A stretch of 42,340 nt of DNA from an uncultured Parabacteroides sp. (lineage in GTDB: Bacteria > Bacteroidota > Bacteroidia > Bacteroidales > Tannerellaceae): contig URZO01000026.1 in NCBI GenBank assembly GCA_900552465.1, positions 1-42,340 on the forward strand. Direction: 5' to 3'. Positions 25,133-34,690 of this stretch are shown here, one piece after another. The stretch's first letter is position 1, and each line of letters begins with the position of its first letter. A program made the translations under genes and the position numbers. The notes under the pieces were generated by a model. The model made no database searches. It was not told the origin of the DNA and saw only the letters and a list, made by a program, of their open reading frames with translations.

Positions 25133-27184
25133 TTACTTCACTATTATCTCATCACAAAGAATACTGCCCCAACTGAGATTCCGTGTAGCGTGAACGCGTA
25201 TATATCGCGCTTTCGTGCATCCTTCCCAAACGTGGGAGCAAATATCATATTTTAGTGTATCATTTATTTTGCACTCTTTCGCCAACAGAGGCGTATACGA
25301 TTCCCCATCATCCGACACCTCGATTTCGATTCGTGCCGGAAGCCATATACTGGCTGGCGTAACCTGCATAAACGATTGTTTTATTGAATGAATCTCCTCA
25401 ATAGTTTCCAAATCTATAACGACATCCATTTCTCCATTATAGCCCTGCCAACGAGAACCATAAAGCCCCCAATCGCCTAACAAACCATCGGTCAATGTCG
25501 TTGCCCCCGATCCCATCAAATCAATCGTATTATAAGGTTGCCGATACGTCACCTTTTTCCCTATTGCTAAGTGTTGAACCGGACTTTTCGCTTCAGGACG
25601 AGAGCCTATCTCATATTTCAACGGAAATGGATGAAATCCTTTCGATTCCAAATAATCAATGGCTTGCAAAGCCCGTTTATGAAAATCAGGATAAGATTTT
25701 CGTTCCGGGACAGACCAACCGACTTCGGCTATTGCCAATATACGCGGAAATGCCATATATTCGGCATGAGAAGCAGTCGGAACATTTTCCGTCCACAAAT
25801 TACCTTGGACACCTAATATTCGTGAACAGTCTGCACTCCACAGTGATACCGGATTAAAACCATACGTTTTTTCCAATGGGATATATCCGAATGTGATCGG
25901 TTGAGTATAAGGTATATCCTGGTAATAATCCAGATAACAATGACTCGTAGGTGTCATAATCACAGAATGTCCCCTGCGAAGCGCATCTCCTGCACCGTCT
26001 ACTTCTTCTCTCCAAGACATGACTACTGCCCGTTTCGACACGTCGCCATCCAATATCTCATCCCAGCCGATCATTGTTTTCCCATGCGCATTCAAAAATT
26101 GCTCTATACGATTGGTAAAGTAATTCTGTAATCCGGCTACAGACTCAATATGCTCGTCATGCATACGTTTCTGACAAGAAGGACAAGTATTCCATATTCC
26201 CCGATTGGCTTCATCACCACCGATATGTATATACTTACTGGGGAATAACTCCATTATTTCCAACAATATACTTTCACAAAACCGGAATGTTTCTTCTTTT
26301 CCAATGCACAATTCATTACTTTGAAAATAATTTTTACCATCACAAGCCAATTCGGGATAAGCACAAAGGACATCCCGGCTATGTCCCGGCATATCGATCT
26401 CCGGAATAACCGTAATATGCCGTACCATGGCATAATGAACAATTTCCCGGATATCATCTTTCGTATAATAACCCCCGTATGCATTCGCATCTTCTTTCAA
26501 ACAAAAGGCATTTCGCATCCCCCGCCAATCCCCTAAATTTTCTGCAGGACGATAGGCTGTCATCTTTGTCAGATTCGGATGATTATTCATTTCAATCCTC
26601 CATCCTCCCGTATCGACTAAATGGAAGTGGAAAATATTGATTTTATAATAAGCAAGGATATCCAACATCTTAAGGATAAACTCTTTCGGAAAGAAATGCC
26701 GTGACACATCAAGCATAAAACCTCTATAACCAAACCGAGGTCGATCTTCTATTCTTACGCACGGTATATACATATCAAGCCCTTCATCCCGAAACGCCAG
26801 TTGTAATAATGTTTGCATTCCATAGAACAATCCTGCACCGGTATTACCGGTTATTTCTATTTTATCAGGCATGACATCCAACATATAGGCTTCCTTATCT
26901 GAGGTCCAGTTTAATGGAGCGACAACCAGTTTCACAACATTCACATCCTCTTTCATCTTTCCTGCTTTCAGCCTGACAGGAAAAGAATGAAGATACTCGT
27001 TCAACATCTCTTTCTCTTTTCCTTTCAGATTCGTATACAAACTCGTACTTGCATCCAAATGAAAAGTCCCGGCCTGTTCTACAACCTTCAAAGGGACAGG
27101 TATGACCTGAGCATTCACAGAACTCGCTATATATAGAAACAACAGGAATAAGCTCTGACTAAAATATCGTCTTAGATTCATCAT
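25133..27184 (-). CDS. GH20 beta-N-acetylhexosaminidase with C-terminal F5/8-type carbohydrate-binding domain
   Basis: 683 residues with a signal peptide ending near SSVNAQ (21-26). It has a GH20b N-terminal domain (about 27-145) followed by the catalytic TIM barrel: FGYRGFMLDVSRHFF (151-165), INIFHFHLVDTGGWRIEM, PEIDMPGHSR, and IHIGGDEANR with the catalytic pair D324-E325 (substrate-assisted mechanism). The C-terminal stretch from about 540 (TLTDGLLGDWGLYGSRWQGY ... IEIEVSDDG ... ARYIRVHA) fits an F5/8 type C/CBM32-like domain. It removes terminal GlcNAc or GalNAc from the non-reducing end. It lies 25 bp upstream of the six-hairpin gene and 54 bp downstream of susD. Confidence 0.92.
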   Translation of the reverse strand: MMNLRRYFSQSLFLLFLYIASSVNAQVIPVPLKVVEQAGTFHLDASTSLYTNLKGKEKEMLNEYLHSFPVRLKAGKMKEDVNVVKLVVAPLNWTSDKEAYMLDVMPDKIEITGNTGAGLFYGMQTLLQLAFRDEGLDMYIPCVRIEDRPRFGYRGFMLDVSRHFFPKEFILKMLDILAYYKINIFHFHLVDTGGWRIEMNNHPNLTKMTAYRPAENLGDWRGMRNAFCLKEDANAYGGYYTKDDIREIVHYAMVRHITVIPEIDMPGHSRDVLCAYPELACDGKNYFQSNELCIGKEETFRFCESILLEIMELFPSKYIHIGGDEANRGIWNTCPSCQKRMHDEHIESVAGLQNYFTNRIEQFLNAHGKTMIGWDEILDGDVSKRAVVMSWREEVDGAGDALRRGHSVIMTPTSHCYLDYYQDIPYTQPITFGYIPLEKTYGFNPVSLWSADCSRILGVQGNLWTENVPTASHAEYMAFPRILAIAEVGWSVPERKSYPDFHKRALQAIDYLESKGFHPFPLKYEIGSRPEAKSPVQHLAIGKKVTYRQPYNTIDLMGSGATTLTDGLLGDWGLYGSRWQGYNGEMDVVIDLETIEEIHSIKQSFMQVTPASIWLPARIEIEVSDDGESYTPLLAKECKINDTLKYDICSHVWEGCTKARYIRVHATRNLSWGSILCDEIIVK

Positions 27185-27238
27185 TTAAAATTTCAAATTA
27201 ATACATAATCGGCATAAACGAATCATGCTCACTCATTC

Positions 27239-29023
27239 CTATTTCCAAAGACTGTTCTGAACAAGGTTCGGATTGATTGTTATATCCTGTTCACTCACGG
27301 GGTAATAATAATGCTTCGGAGACTCAAAATTAAAGACGCCATCTTTTCCTGCCGGCTTGATATATCCTTTTGTTCCTTCCGTCAACATGACATTCCCTTC
27401 TTCGATAACATAAGAGAATATATTATACTTCGCAATTTCATCCGCATACTTTTCCTTATCAGCAAACGTCGCTACAATCAATATATCGGGATTGCCATCT
27501 GCATTCAAATCATACAATCCGAATCCAGGGAAATAAATACCCTCCTGTATTTTATCGAAACAATCTCCACAAGCCCACCGCTTCAAATCTTTTTCACGGA
27601 AACCTTCTATAGCCAGTTCAACCCGGCGTTCCCGCCGTACTTCCAGAACAGCTCCTTTTTGAGAAGACTGTACATTCGGATATTTATTAACTAACACAGG
27701 ATCTACATTCGCCAACCAATCGGAAAGAGAGGCTCTCGGGACACCTGCACGGTCGCGAAGCAGATTGACCGATTTATCCAGATCGGCTTGTGTCAATACA
27801 CCCAATTCAGCTTTTGCCTCTGCATACATCAACAAAATTTCGGCATAACGTATAATAGGCAGATCTGCATAACATTGCGCACTGGATCCCCATCCATTCT
27901 GATTGGTAGAAAGCGCCTCATATTTTTTAACGCCATATCCTCCATTCGCCAAATCCGGAACAGCAGGATCTACCCAACCATATTTCAGGAAACCCGGAGT
28001 CCAGAAAGTAGCCGATAAACGGGAATCCCTGTTTTTATAGAATTCATCAAAACTTTTCGTTTTATATCCGTCAGTCGATGTGAAAGGGACAGCTTTATCA
28101 CCCTGTATATATAGATATGTTTCCATTAAATCACGGGATAACATTCCTGTATTATACCACATGCCGTTCCACCATGTTAGATTCGGATCTCCGTAATTAA
28201 AATCCTGATATAAAATTATCTCCGGATTCCCTTTCAGATCATTATTTCTAAATATTGCTTCATAATCGGCATTCAAAGAAAACGTACCGGAGTTCATCAA
28301 CTCTTCGCAAGCAGTAACAGTCTTCTCAAAGAAAGAATCCGCATTTGTCAATCCCAATTCAGAATGATATTTGCGCCAAGAACCTTCAAACAAAGCCGTT
28401 CGAGCTAAATAAGCCAATGCAACTTCCTTAGACAAGAGTGTCCTGTCGGAACCGGAATTCATATTTTTAACCGCAAAATCGAAATCTGCCATAACGGAAT
28501 CGACTACCAAAGATCGCGGATCTTGTGTTTTATATAAAAGTTCCGTATCCGTCGTCTGCAAATCATGACTATACCAAGGGACATCCGAATAACGTAGTAC
28601 CTTTTCAAAATAATAGAGGCAAGCACGTGTCATCCTGGCCAATCCTATATAATGAGCAACATTGTCACCTATTGCATTACCCGCACGGGCAATCATAAAA
28701 TTGACATTTCTGATTTTACTCCAGTCCCATTGAGCTGCGTTCAACGGAGTAATGGCTCCTGACATCAATGAGTGAAGCTCAGAGGAAGTACTACCCGAAC
28801 ACATATTATCGGATGGATAATCATTCAATGAAAATATAGGGCCGGAACCATAAAACAGAAAATAGTTATAAAACTGATTTGAATAAAGTTCCAAATCCGA
28901 GGCATTATTAAAATAGTTCACCTCTGTAATACTTGTTTCAGGATATTTATCAAGGAAATCATCGTTACAGCCGATCAGTCCTAACAATCCGCATACAACT
29001 ACTATTAATATATTCTTGTTCAT
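27239..29023 (-). CDS. SusD/RagB-family glycan-binding lipoprotein
   Basis: Outer-surface lipoprotein that caps the SusC channel and binds the target glycan. The lipobox is GLIGC with the lipidated C19; it is followed by NDDFLDKYPETSITE, a typical SusD start with acidic residues that favour surface export. The length of 594 and helical repeats (VNFMIARAGNAIGDN, LARMTRACLYYFEKVLRYSDVPW, PIIRYAEILLMYAEAKAELG, RRERRVELAIEGFREKDLKRW) fit the family. It starts 11 bp after the susC stop. Confidence 0.95.
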   Translation of the reverse strand: MNKNILIVVVCGLLGLIGCNDDFLDKYPETSITEVNYFNNASDLELYSNQFYNYFLFYGSGPIFSLNDYPSDNMCSGSTSSELHSLMSGAITPLNAAQWDWSKIRNVNFMIARAGNAIGDNVAHYIGLARMTRACLYYFEKVLRYSDVPWYSHDLQTTDTELLYKTQDPRSLVVDSVMADFDFAVKNMNSGSDRTLLSKEVALAYLARTALFEGSWRKYHSELGLTNADSFFEKTVTACEELMNSGTFSLNADYEAIFRNNDLKGNPEIILYQDFNYGDPNLTWWNGMWYNTGMLSRDLMETYLYIQGDKAVPFTSTDGYKTKSFDEFYKNRDSRLSATFWTPGFLKYGWVDPAVPDLANGGYGVKKYEALSTNQNGWGSSAQCYADLPIIRYAEILLMYAEAKAELGVLTQADLDKSVNLLRDRAGVPRASLSDWLANVDPVLVNKYPNVQSSQKGAVLEVRRERRVELAIEGFREKDLKRWACGDCFDKIQEGIYFPGFGLYDLNADGNPDILIVATFADKEKYADEIAKYNIFSYVIEEGNVMLTEGTKGYIKPAGKDGVFNFESPKHYYYPVSEQDITINPNLVQNSLWK

Positions 29024-29034
29024 CTCTATGCATT

Positions 29035-32000
29035 TTAAAAAGTAACATTAATACCGAATGAATTATACCGCTGGAACGGATATTTATGCCCACCAAGATT
29101 CTCCGGATCCACATTGTAATACCCATATAAACCCGAAGCACAGAACAGATTATCACCTGAATAGAATACCCGCAAACGCTGAATCTTGCACTTCGTCAGC
29201 CAGTCAGCCGGGAACGTATAACCGAACGTCAGGTTTTTCAAACGGAGATATGCCGCATTCTGCAAATAACGATCCAACGGGATTGTCATTTCTTTATTCG
29301 GAAGCCACTTGTTTGCTGTCGAATGAGTCAAGACAGGCCAATAGGCATCCGGATTCTGATTGTCATCTCTCCATCTGTCATAATAATGTCCTTCCATCTG
29401 AGAGAACCAAGGTTGAGCATATTTGCCAAAGAACAATTTATCGTTTGCATCCGGAGCATACTGATGCTTCATGACTCCCTGGAAAAACAAACTCAAATCA
29501 AAACCATTCCAGTTAGCCGCCAAGGTTACTCCAAAACGATAACGGATAGAAGAGTTTCCGATAATCGTATAATCGCCATGATCCTCCAACGTATTTTTAC
29601 CTCTGCTGATCTTTCCATCCTTATCAAGATCCACATAATTGATCGTACCGGCTGAAGCTGGGTATTGAGACGGATACATCAATATTTCCGTTTGATCCGG
29701 CCCTTTCTTCGCCTCTTCGTCCGTTGCATACAGTCCATTGGTCTTTAACCCCCAGATCTCACCGATTTTCATTCCTTTATAATAAGAGGAAAGTGTTCCG
29801 GTCGGATTAGAAAATTTGGTAATCTCGGACTGGCTATCCGACAAATTGAAATCGACACTGTACTGAAGCGGTTTCCCGGCAACTTTGAACTGATCCCTCC
29901 ATCCAATAGTCAGATCAAAACCGGTGGTTTTCAAATCCGCAGCATTTTCTTGCGGGACACTTGTTCCCAAAACATTAGGCAAGACTTGCCCGGTGGTCAA
30001 CATATCTTTCGTATCCCGGCGATAAATATCACCCGTAAAATTCAATCGATTACCTAACAGAGCCAAATCGATACCGATATCCGCCGTTGAAACCTTCTCC
30101 CAAGTCAGGTTTCCTGCTACCAAGCCCGGGACCGAAACTACCATCGGCTGATTACCACCCAAAATCAACGTACTCTTTTTCGCACTCATTTCCGCAAAAT
30201 AAGCATAAGCACCGACATCCTGATTCCCTAATTGCCCGTAAGAGCCTCTGATTTTGAACATATCGACATAGCGTTTCAAAGGCGCAAAGAATTTTTCTTC
30301 AGAAACAACATAAGCTACGGAACCAGAAGGGTTAAACACGAAACGATCATCATGCGGGAAACGGGAGGTGCCATCATAGCGTCCGTTAAACTCGATGATA
30401 TAGCGGTTGTCGAAGATATAATTCAAACGTCCATAGACACCTCTCAAAGCCCACTCTTCCGTTTTTTCGCTGACCGTTGGCGTCCCATAAGCCAATTGTA
30501 CCGTAGGCAAAGACTGAGAAATCAACTGCGTTTTCGTCATCGACTGAAAATTGTAGCGGTAGTCTTCCTGATTGAATCCGACAATAGCATTCAGATAATG
30601 TTTTCCACCAAACGTTTTCATGAAAGTACCATATACATCGTAAGTCATGTGTCTTACCGTCGTATTTTCACCGGTCACCGAATTGGGATTATTAAACTGC
30701 GAATCAAACATTCCCGGCCCCACATACAAGTCATAGGAAAGCCGGCTGTAATCCGTTTTTACTTTCTGCACGGAATAATTGAATTGACCATTCACAAACA
30801 GAACGTCTTTAAGCAGGTCGATCCGGGTCGTGAACAATTGAGAAAATGTTTCATCATATTTCTTAGCCAAACCGCCTTCTTCCAAATCTCCGAACTGCGA
30901 AGTGAAATCATACCAATGGCCATCCGAGGTCTGAACCGGAGCCACAAAATTCTGAGTGACATCGTCCATCGCATCTTTGAGCGAAGTCAAATAGGCGGAG
31001 CTGGAGTTATTCTGGACTGAAATAAATGAACTGTTACTTCCCAATTTCCACCACGGAGTCAGCTGCAAATCCATCTTTGCACGGACGTTATATTGATTAA
31101 AATCAAATGTTCCATACCGAACCATGCCATCCTGATATTGATAACCGCCCGACAAGTAATAATTCAACTTGTCCGTCTTGCCGGAAATGTCGATCGTATG
31201 ATTCGTGGCAAAAGCATTCTTTTTATACAATTCGTCATAAATATCATCTGTCCGGACATAAAAACATTCCCCCAGCGACGGCAAATATAAGTTATCCGGA
31301 TTGCTATGATCCGCCATATAGGCTTTAGCTGTTTCCAACAACTCATTCGGAAACTGCGGGGAGCCGTTTGCTATATTCCATTCGTTATAATGGATATAAG
31401 AGTCCAACAAATACTGAGGCTTGTTCGTCATGGAACGGAAAGAGAAGTTATTGTTGTAGTTGACCGTAACCCGCTCAGACTGCCCGGTCTTCGTCGTAAC
31501 CAGAATAACACCATAAGCGGCACGGGAACCATAGATAGCAGCAGAGGCCGCATCTTTCAATACAGAGACATTCGCAATATCCGTCGGATTCAAATGGTTC
31601 ATCTGCGTAACGTCTGAAATTACACCGTCAATAACGACCAACGGAGATCCACCGTTAATAGAAGTATATCCGCGAATATTAAAATCCGGAAGATCGTTAG
31701 GATCACCGCTCGACGGATCGATGTTCAAACTGGCGACAGCCCCCTGCAAAGCCTGACCGATATTCGTGATCGGACGATCATCCAGTTTCTTCGTATCGAC
31801 CGTAGCTACAGCTCCGGAGAGATTGGCTTTCTTCTGAACGGCATAACCGACAACAACAACCTCTTCCAATAGTTCGGAATCTTCGACCAGCTGTACCGGG
31901 AAAAAAGTCTTTTCCGTGACTAAAACTTCCATCGGCTTATAACCGATATAAGAAATCAACAAAATACTCCCCGGAGAAACTTGGAGAGCAAACAGCCCAT

Positions 32001-32511
32001 TCACATCCGTAATGCTCCCATTTGCAGTCCCTTTCTCCACCACATTTGCACCTATAATCGGATCGCCGTACAAATCCTTTACAACGCCTTTTATCTCTTT
32101 CCGATTCTGTTGTAAGACCTGCACTTTTGCTTCGGGCACGATATCTTCGGTCGACAATAAGACATAAGAACCGTCTATTTCATATGTAACATTTGTACCC
32201 GAGAAAATATGCTTCAACGCTTCCGGCAAAGAGACTTCCTCTACATTTACAGATACTTTGCGGGCGACATCAACCTTTTTATTATATATAAACAGATAAT
32301 CCGTCTGCGTTTCAATTTCTTCCAGAATATTCTCAAGCCTGACATCGTTCTTTTGAAGCGTCACACGAACATTCTGCGAGCGCGAATTTTCCGCATGGAG
32401 GCAGAAAATAAACATGAATAATAATAAAGTGGTTATTTTCATGATTCTAAAAAAGTGTTTACGTCGGAACCTTTTTATCAAAACGATATCCGGCAAAGAT
32501 TTTTTATTCAT
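29035..32511 (-). CDS. SusC/RagA-family TonB-dependent transporter with N-terminal STN domain
   Basis: Outer-membrane TonB-dependent importer for oligosaccharides. I start at the ATG at 32511 (MNKKSLPDIV), giving 1158 residues; the frame extends upstream only to a TTG. After the signal/anchor (ITTLLLFMFIFCLHAENSRSQ) comes an STN domain (about 48-105; VRVTLQKNDVRLENIL), which signals to the FecR anti-sigma. Then follow a carboxypeptidase-regulatory-like beta domain (about 135-205; GVVKDLYGDPIIGANV), a plug (about 215-330; SGAVATVDTKKLDDRPI) and a long barrel. The STN domain together with the upstream sigma/FecR pair shows trans-envelope induction by its own substrate. Confidence 0.95.
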   Translation of the reverse strand: MNKKSLPDIVLIKRFRRKHFFRIMKITTLLLFMFIFCLHAENSRSQNVRVTLQKNDVRLENILEEIETQTDYLFIYNKKVDVARKVSVNVEEVSLPEALKHIFSGTNVTYEIDGSYVLLSTEDIVPEAKVQVLQQNRKEIKGVVKDLYGDPIIGANVVEKGTANGSITDVNGLFALQVSPGSILLISYIGYKPMEVLVTEKTFFPVQLVEDSELLEEVVVVGYAVQKKANLSGAVATVDTKKLDDRPITNIGQALQGAVASLNIDPSSGDPNDLPDFNIRGYTSINGGSPLVVIDGVISDVTQMNHLNPTDIANVSVLKDAASAAIYGSRAAYGVILVTTKTGQSERVTVNYNNNFSFRSMTNKPQYLLDSYIHYNEWNIANGSPQFPNELLETAKAYMADHSNPDNLYLPSLGECFYVRTDDIYDELYKKNAFATNHTIDISGKTDKLNYYLSGGYQYQDGMVRYGTFDFNQYNVRAKMDLQLTPWWKLGSNSSFISVQNNSSSAYLTSLKDAMDDVTQNFVAPVQTSDGHWYDFTSQFGDLEEGGLAKKYDETFSQLFTTRIDLLKDVLFVNGQFNYSVQKVKTDYSRLSYDLYVGPGMFDSQFNNPNSVTGENTTVRHMTYDVYGTFMKTFGGKHYLNAIVGFNQEDYRYNFQSMTKTQLISQSLPTVQLAYGTPTVSEKTEEWALRGVYGRLNYIFDNRYIIEFNGRYDGTSRFPHDDRFVFNPSGSVAYVVSEEKFFAPLKRYVDMFKIRGSYGQLGNQDVGAYAYFAEMSAKKSTLILGGNQPMVVSVPGLVAGNLTWEKVSTADIGIDLALLGNRLNFTGDIYRRDTKDMLTTGQVLPNVLGTSVPQENAADLKTTGFDLTIGWRDQFKVAGKPLQYSVDFNLSDSQSEITKFSNPTGTLSSYYKGMKIGEIWGLKTNGLYATDEEAKKGPDQTEILMYPSQYPASAGTINYVDLDKDGKISRGKNTLEDHGDYTIIGNSSIRYRFGVTLAANWNGFDLSLFFQGVMKHQYAPDANDKLFFGKYAQPWFSQMEGHYYDRWRDDNQNPDAYWPVLTHSTANKWLPNKEMTIPLDRYLQNAAYLRLKNLTFGYTFPADWLTKCKIQRLRVFYSGDNLFCASGLYGYYNVDPENLGGHKYPFQRYNSFGINVTF

Positions 32512-32561
32512 ATCTTTGTAAATCAAGTTTATTAATACAGTTTATTTAATTGTGTTAGTCG

Positions 32562-32595
32562 AATGCCGGTGAGTGTGGGGACACTTGTCGGCATT
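32562..32595. promoter_or_regulatory. Strong hairpin between fecR-like gene and susC
   Basis: The arms AATGCCGGTGAGTGT (32562-32576) and ACACTTGTCGGCATT (32581-32595) pair at 12 of 15 positions around a GGGG/CCCC tetraloop. It sits 51 bp before the susC ATG. On the minus strand no U-run follows, so attenuation, message stability or a partial terminator of the fecR transcript are all possible. Confidence 0.5.
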
Positions 32596-32651
32596 TTGCA
32601 TGAAGGTTAACTTAGATACTATACCATAGGCTATCGATTTAAAGTTAGACA

Positions 32652-33593
32652 TCATTTTATATAAATAACGGACTCATCTTTGTTCCGCTCAAAAGAATAT
32701 TTCGCATCTTTTTGCAAAATACGTAACGCATTATCTATACCATCTGAAATGCGGAATTTACCGCTACAGACATAATTGACAACCTGTTTGTTTTCCACAA
32801 TTATCCGTATTCCATAACATTTCTCAAAACGTGACATCAACTCTTCGAAGGTCATGTTACGAAAACAGATCAGCCCCTCTTTCCAACGAAAAACATCAAA
32901 GTCTGATATCGGAGATGTGGCCAATTGTCCATTCTTCAAAGATGCCATATAATTAGGGGATAACAAGACTGACTCAGACGGATTTTTCTTATCGGACACC
33001 CGCACCGCTCCCTCCATCAGTGATGTGCAGAAATCTTCCGAATCGCTATATGCCTCCACATTGAACTTTGTACCCAGCACTTCGACATCACATTTATTTG
33101 TCTGGACTACAAAAGGTTTACCATCCTTATGAGTCACTTCGAAATAAGCCTCGCCATCCAGGGTTATTTCCCGTTTATCACCTGTAAAAACTGCCGGATA
33201 ACACATTTCGGAACGGGCGTTCAGCCAGACGTTCGTGCCATCCGGCAGAGTCAGGTTTACACGTTGGCCGGCAGGAACTGTGATCGTATTCATCGCCTGC
33301 CCGATCTTTCGGATTTCCGATTTATAGAAATATGTGCCGCAGGCAATAGTAATGGCAAGCACGGCCGCGATCTTTATGACTTCCAACATAGCAACCGTAT
33401 GGAGAGGACGAGATTTCTTTTCCTGAATGTGACCCTGCATGCGGCCTGACAGGATCATCGCATCAAAAAACTCGCGTTCCCTGAATAGCTCTTCCTCATT
33501 TTCAGGAGAGGCTTCCAGCCAGATACGGACAGCTTCTTTTTCATTCTTGGAAGCTTTCCCGTCAAAGAACTTATATAGTATTTCCTTTTCCAT
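32652..33593 (-). CDS. FecR-family anti-sigma factor
   Basis: 313 residues. The N-terminal cytoplasmic part (about 1-66; LYKFFDGKASKNEKEAVRIW, then EELFREREFFDAM) holds the sigma factor. One membrane segment is at about 70-90 (IKIAAVLAITIACGTYFY). The periplasmic FecR domain follows (TITVPAGQRVNLTLPDGTNVWLNARS, GEAYFEVTHKDGKPFVV) and ends in a domain that contacts the STN domain of SusC. It lies between the sigma gene and susC, with a tandem palindrome array in the 172-bp gap to the sigma gene. Confidence 0.95.
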   Translation of the reverse strand: MEKEILYKFFDGKASKNEKEAVRIWLEASPENEEELFREREFFDAMILSGRMQGHIQEKKSRPLHTVAMLEVIKIAAVLAITIACGTYFYKSEIRKIGQAMNTITVPAGQRVNLTLPDGTNVWLNARSEMCYPAVFTGDKREITLDGEAYFEVTHKDGKPFVVQTNKCDVEVLGTKFNVEAYSDSEDFCTSLMEGAVRVSDKKNPSESVLLSPNYMASLKNGQLATSPISDFDVFRWKEGLICFRNMTFEELMSRFEKCYGIRIIVENKQVVNYVCSGKFRISDGIDNALRILQKDAKYSFERNKDESVIYIK

Positions 33594-33670
33594 TATTCCT
33601 GTTTCTACTTATAAAGCAAATAAGTCGGAAAGATCCCTAACGGAAATAGGATTTTTTTCCGCAGGTAATT

Positions 33671-33758
33671 GCCTGTCGACAATCGTCAGCAGGCCTGTCG
33701 ACAATTGTGGGCAGGCTTGTCGACGATTGTGAGCAGGCTTGCCGACAATTGTCGGCAG
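33671..33758. repeat. Tandem array of four 22-bp palindromic units between sigma and fecR genes
   Basis: Four contiguous units of exactly 22 bp lie at 33671-33692, 33693-33714, 33715-33736 and 33737-33758, each a variant of GC(C/T)TGTCGACAATTGTnnGCAG. The fourth contains a perfect 18-bp palindrome, TGCCGACAATTGTCGGCA (33740-33757). In RNA each unit can form a hairpin. The array lies within the sigma-fecR transcript, after the sigma stop. There are no spacers, so it is not CRISPR. Confidence 0.85.
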
Positions 33759-33765
33759 GCAAATA

Positions 33766-34335
33766 TCAGCAGAAGAATCGGGGAAAGAATGCCAGTAAAG
33801 GGATGTAATCCTTCAAGGCTACGCGCAAGACTTTCAAGGCTTTGGTGATATGAAACTCCACCGTTTTTGTAGAGATGCCCAAGGCTTCCGCAATTTCCTT
33901 ATGACTTTGGTTGCTGTAGCGGCTGCGGACAAAGATGTCGCGCGTCTGTTCGGGCAGTGTTTTTAGCGCATTGTCTACAAGAGTTTGCAGTTCGTCGGAA
34001 AACAATTTTTCGGGATTGCAGGCTTCCAAAGTGGCAATACGCAAGTTTAGTTCCCAGGTATCGCAATCCTTTAAATATTTGACTATTTCCTCCTGCGTAC
34101 GCAGGCGTTGCAGATAATTCAGGCATTTATGCTTGATGACGGTCAGGATATAAGCCGGAACATTCGAACCGGGCGCAAGATTACTCTTATTTTCCCAATA
34201 ATAGATCAGACCCTCGATCGCGATATCTTCCGCAATCATACTGTCGCTGACATAAGTATTGGCAAAATGGACAAAACGACTTTTGTAGTCAGTAAATAAC
34301 TGATTAAAAGAGTATATCTCGGATTCGCCTTTCAT
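33766..34335 (-). CDS. ECF-type RNA polymerase sigma factor
   Basis: Activates the adjacent susCD operon when released by FecR. I start it at MKGESEIYSFNQLF (34335, 189 residues); an ATG 6 bp upstream is possible. The longer open frame to 34551 adds about 70 residues of non-family sequence and crosses the promoter. Region 2 is SRFVHFANTYVSDSMIAEDIAIEGLIYYWEN with the adjacent promoter-melting helix. Region 4 is LPEQTRDIFVRSRYSNQSHK then EIAEALGISTKTVEFHITKA, a helix-turn-helix for the -35-like element. Confidence 0.92.
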   Translation of the reverse strand: MKGESEIYSFNQLFTDYKSRFVHFANTYVSDSMIAEDIAIEGLIYYWENKSNLAPGSNVPAYILTVIKHKCLNYLQRLRTQEEIVKYLKDCDTWELNLRIATLEACNPEKLFSDELQTLVDNALKTLPEQTRDIFVRSRYSNQSHKEIAEALGISTKTVEFHITKALKVLRVALKDYIPLLAFFPRFFC

Positions 34336-34399
34336 AAGCATACAATAAAATCGTGGATAAAGATATACATAAATCTGACTTTTCCTGCTTTCTGGCGGG

Positions 34400-34407
34400 C
34401 AAAGATA
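34400..34407 (-). promoter_or_regulatory. -7 box candidate for the sigma-factor gene
   Basis: TATCTTTG on the minus strand, 64 bp ahead of the chosen sigma-factor ATG. It is divergent from the box at 34419-34426. Confidence 0.45.
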
Positions 34408-34418
34408 ATTTTTTTCTT

Positions 34419-34426
34419 TAAGTTTG
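34419..34426 (+). promoter_or_regulatory. -7 box candidate for the 34450 gene
   Basis: TAAGTTTG matches TAnnTTTG, 23 bp before the ATG at 34450. It may drive both the small membrane protein and the GH92 gene, which follows after 31 bp. Confidence 0.4.
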
Positions 34427-34449
34427 CATGTAATATAGAAGAAGAGCCG

Positions 34450-34659
34450 ATGAAGAAAATAAATATCACAACAGCAATCCTGTTGATCTATTTGGTCGTG
34501 ATGAGTGTGATCGGTTGGCCGGGAAAGAAAGCCGACCCCGATTATGTACAATATTTCTGTGTAATCGGAGTGACTCTTCTCGTGATCGGTTTCTTACGTT
34601 TCCTGCAGATCAAACGGTTAAAGATCCGGGAAAAGATGAAAGACGGGAAAAAGGAATAA
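34450..34659 (+). CDS. Small two-helix membrane protein, unknown function
   Basis: 69 codons including the first Met, with two predicted membrane helices (ITTAILLIYLVVMSVIGW and YFCVIGVTLLVIGFLRFL) joined by a short GKKADPDYVQ loop, and a lysine-rich cytoplasmic tail. I recognise no family function. It has its own promoter-like box and precedes the GH92 gene by 31 bp on the same strand. A second look is warranted because it lies between a sensing system and a mannosidase, but it may simply be a common Bacteroidales small membrane protein. Confidence 0.65.
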   Translation: MKKINITTAILLIYLVVMSVIGWPGKKADPDYVQYFCVIGVTLLVIGFLRFLQIKRLKIREKMKDGKKE

Positions 34660-34690
34660 CAGATTCAGTAATAATATAATATTCTAATTC

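Noticed and set aside
32512..32526. A TTG start for SusC five codons upstream
   Set aside because: The ATG at 32511 begins a normal signal region; no reason to prefer TTG.
33671..33758. CRISPR array
   Set aside because: Units are contiguous, 22 bp, diverged and palindromic, with no unique spacers and no cas genes nearby. The same holds for 16033-16121.
34336..34551. A 70-residue N-terminal extension of the sigma factor
   Set aside because: It crosses the divergent promoter region and the neighbouring small gene and is rich in Cys/His/Tyr without sigma features.
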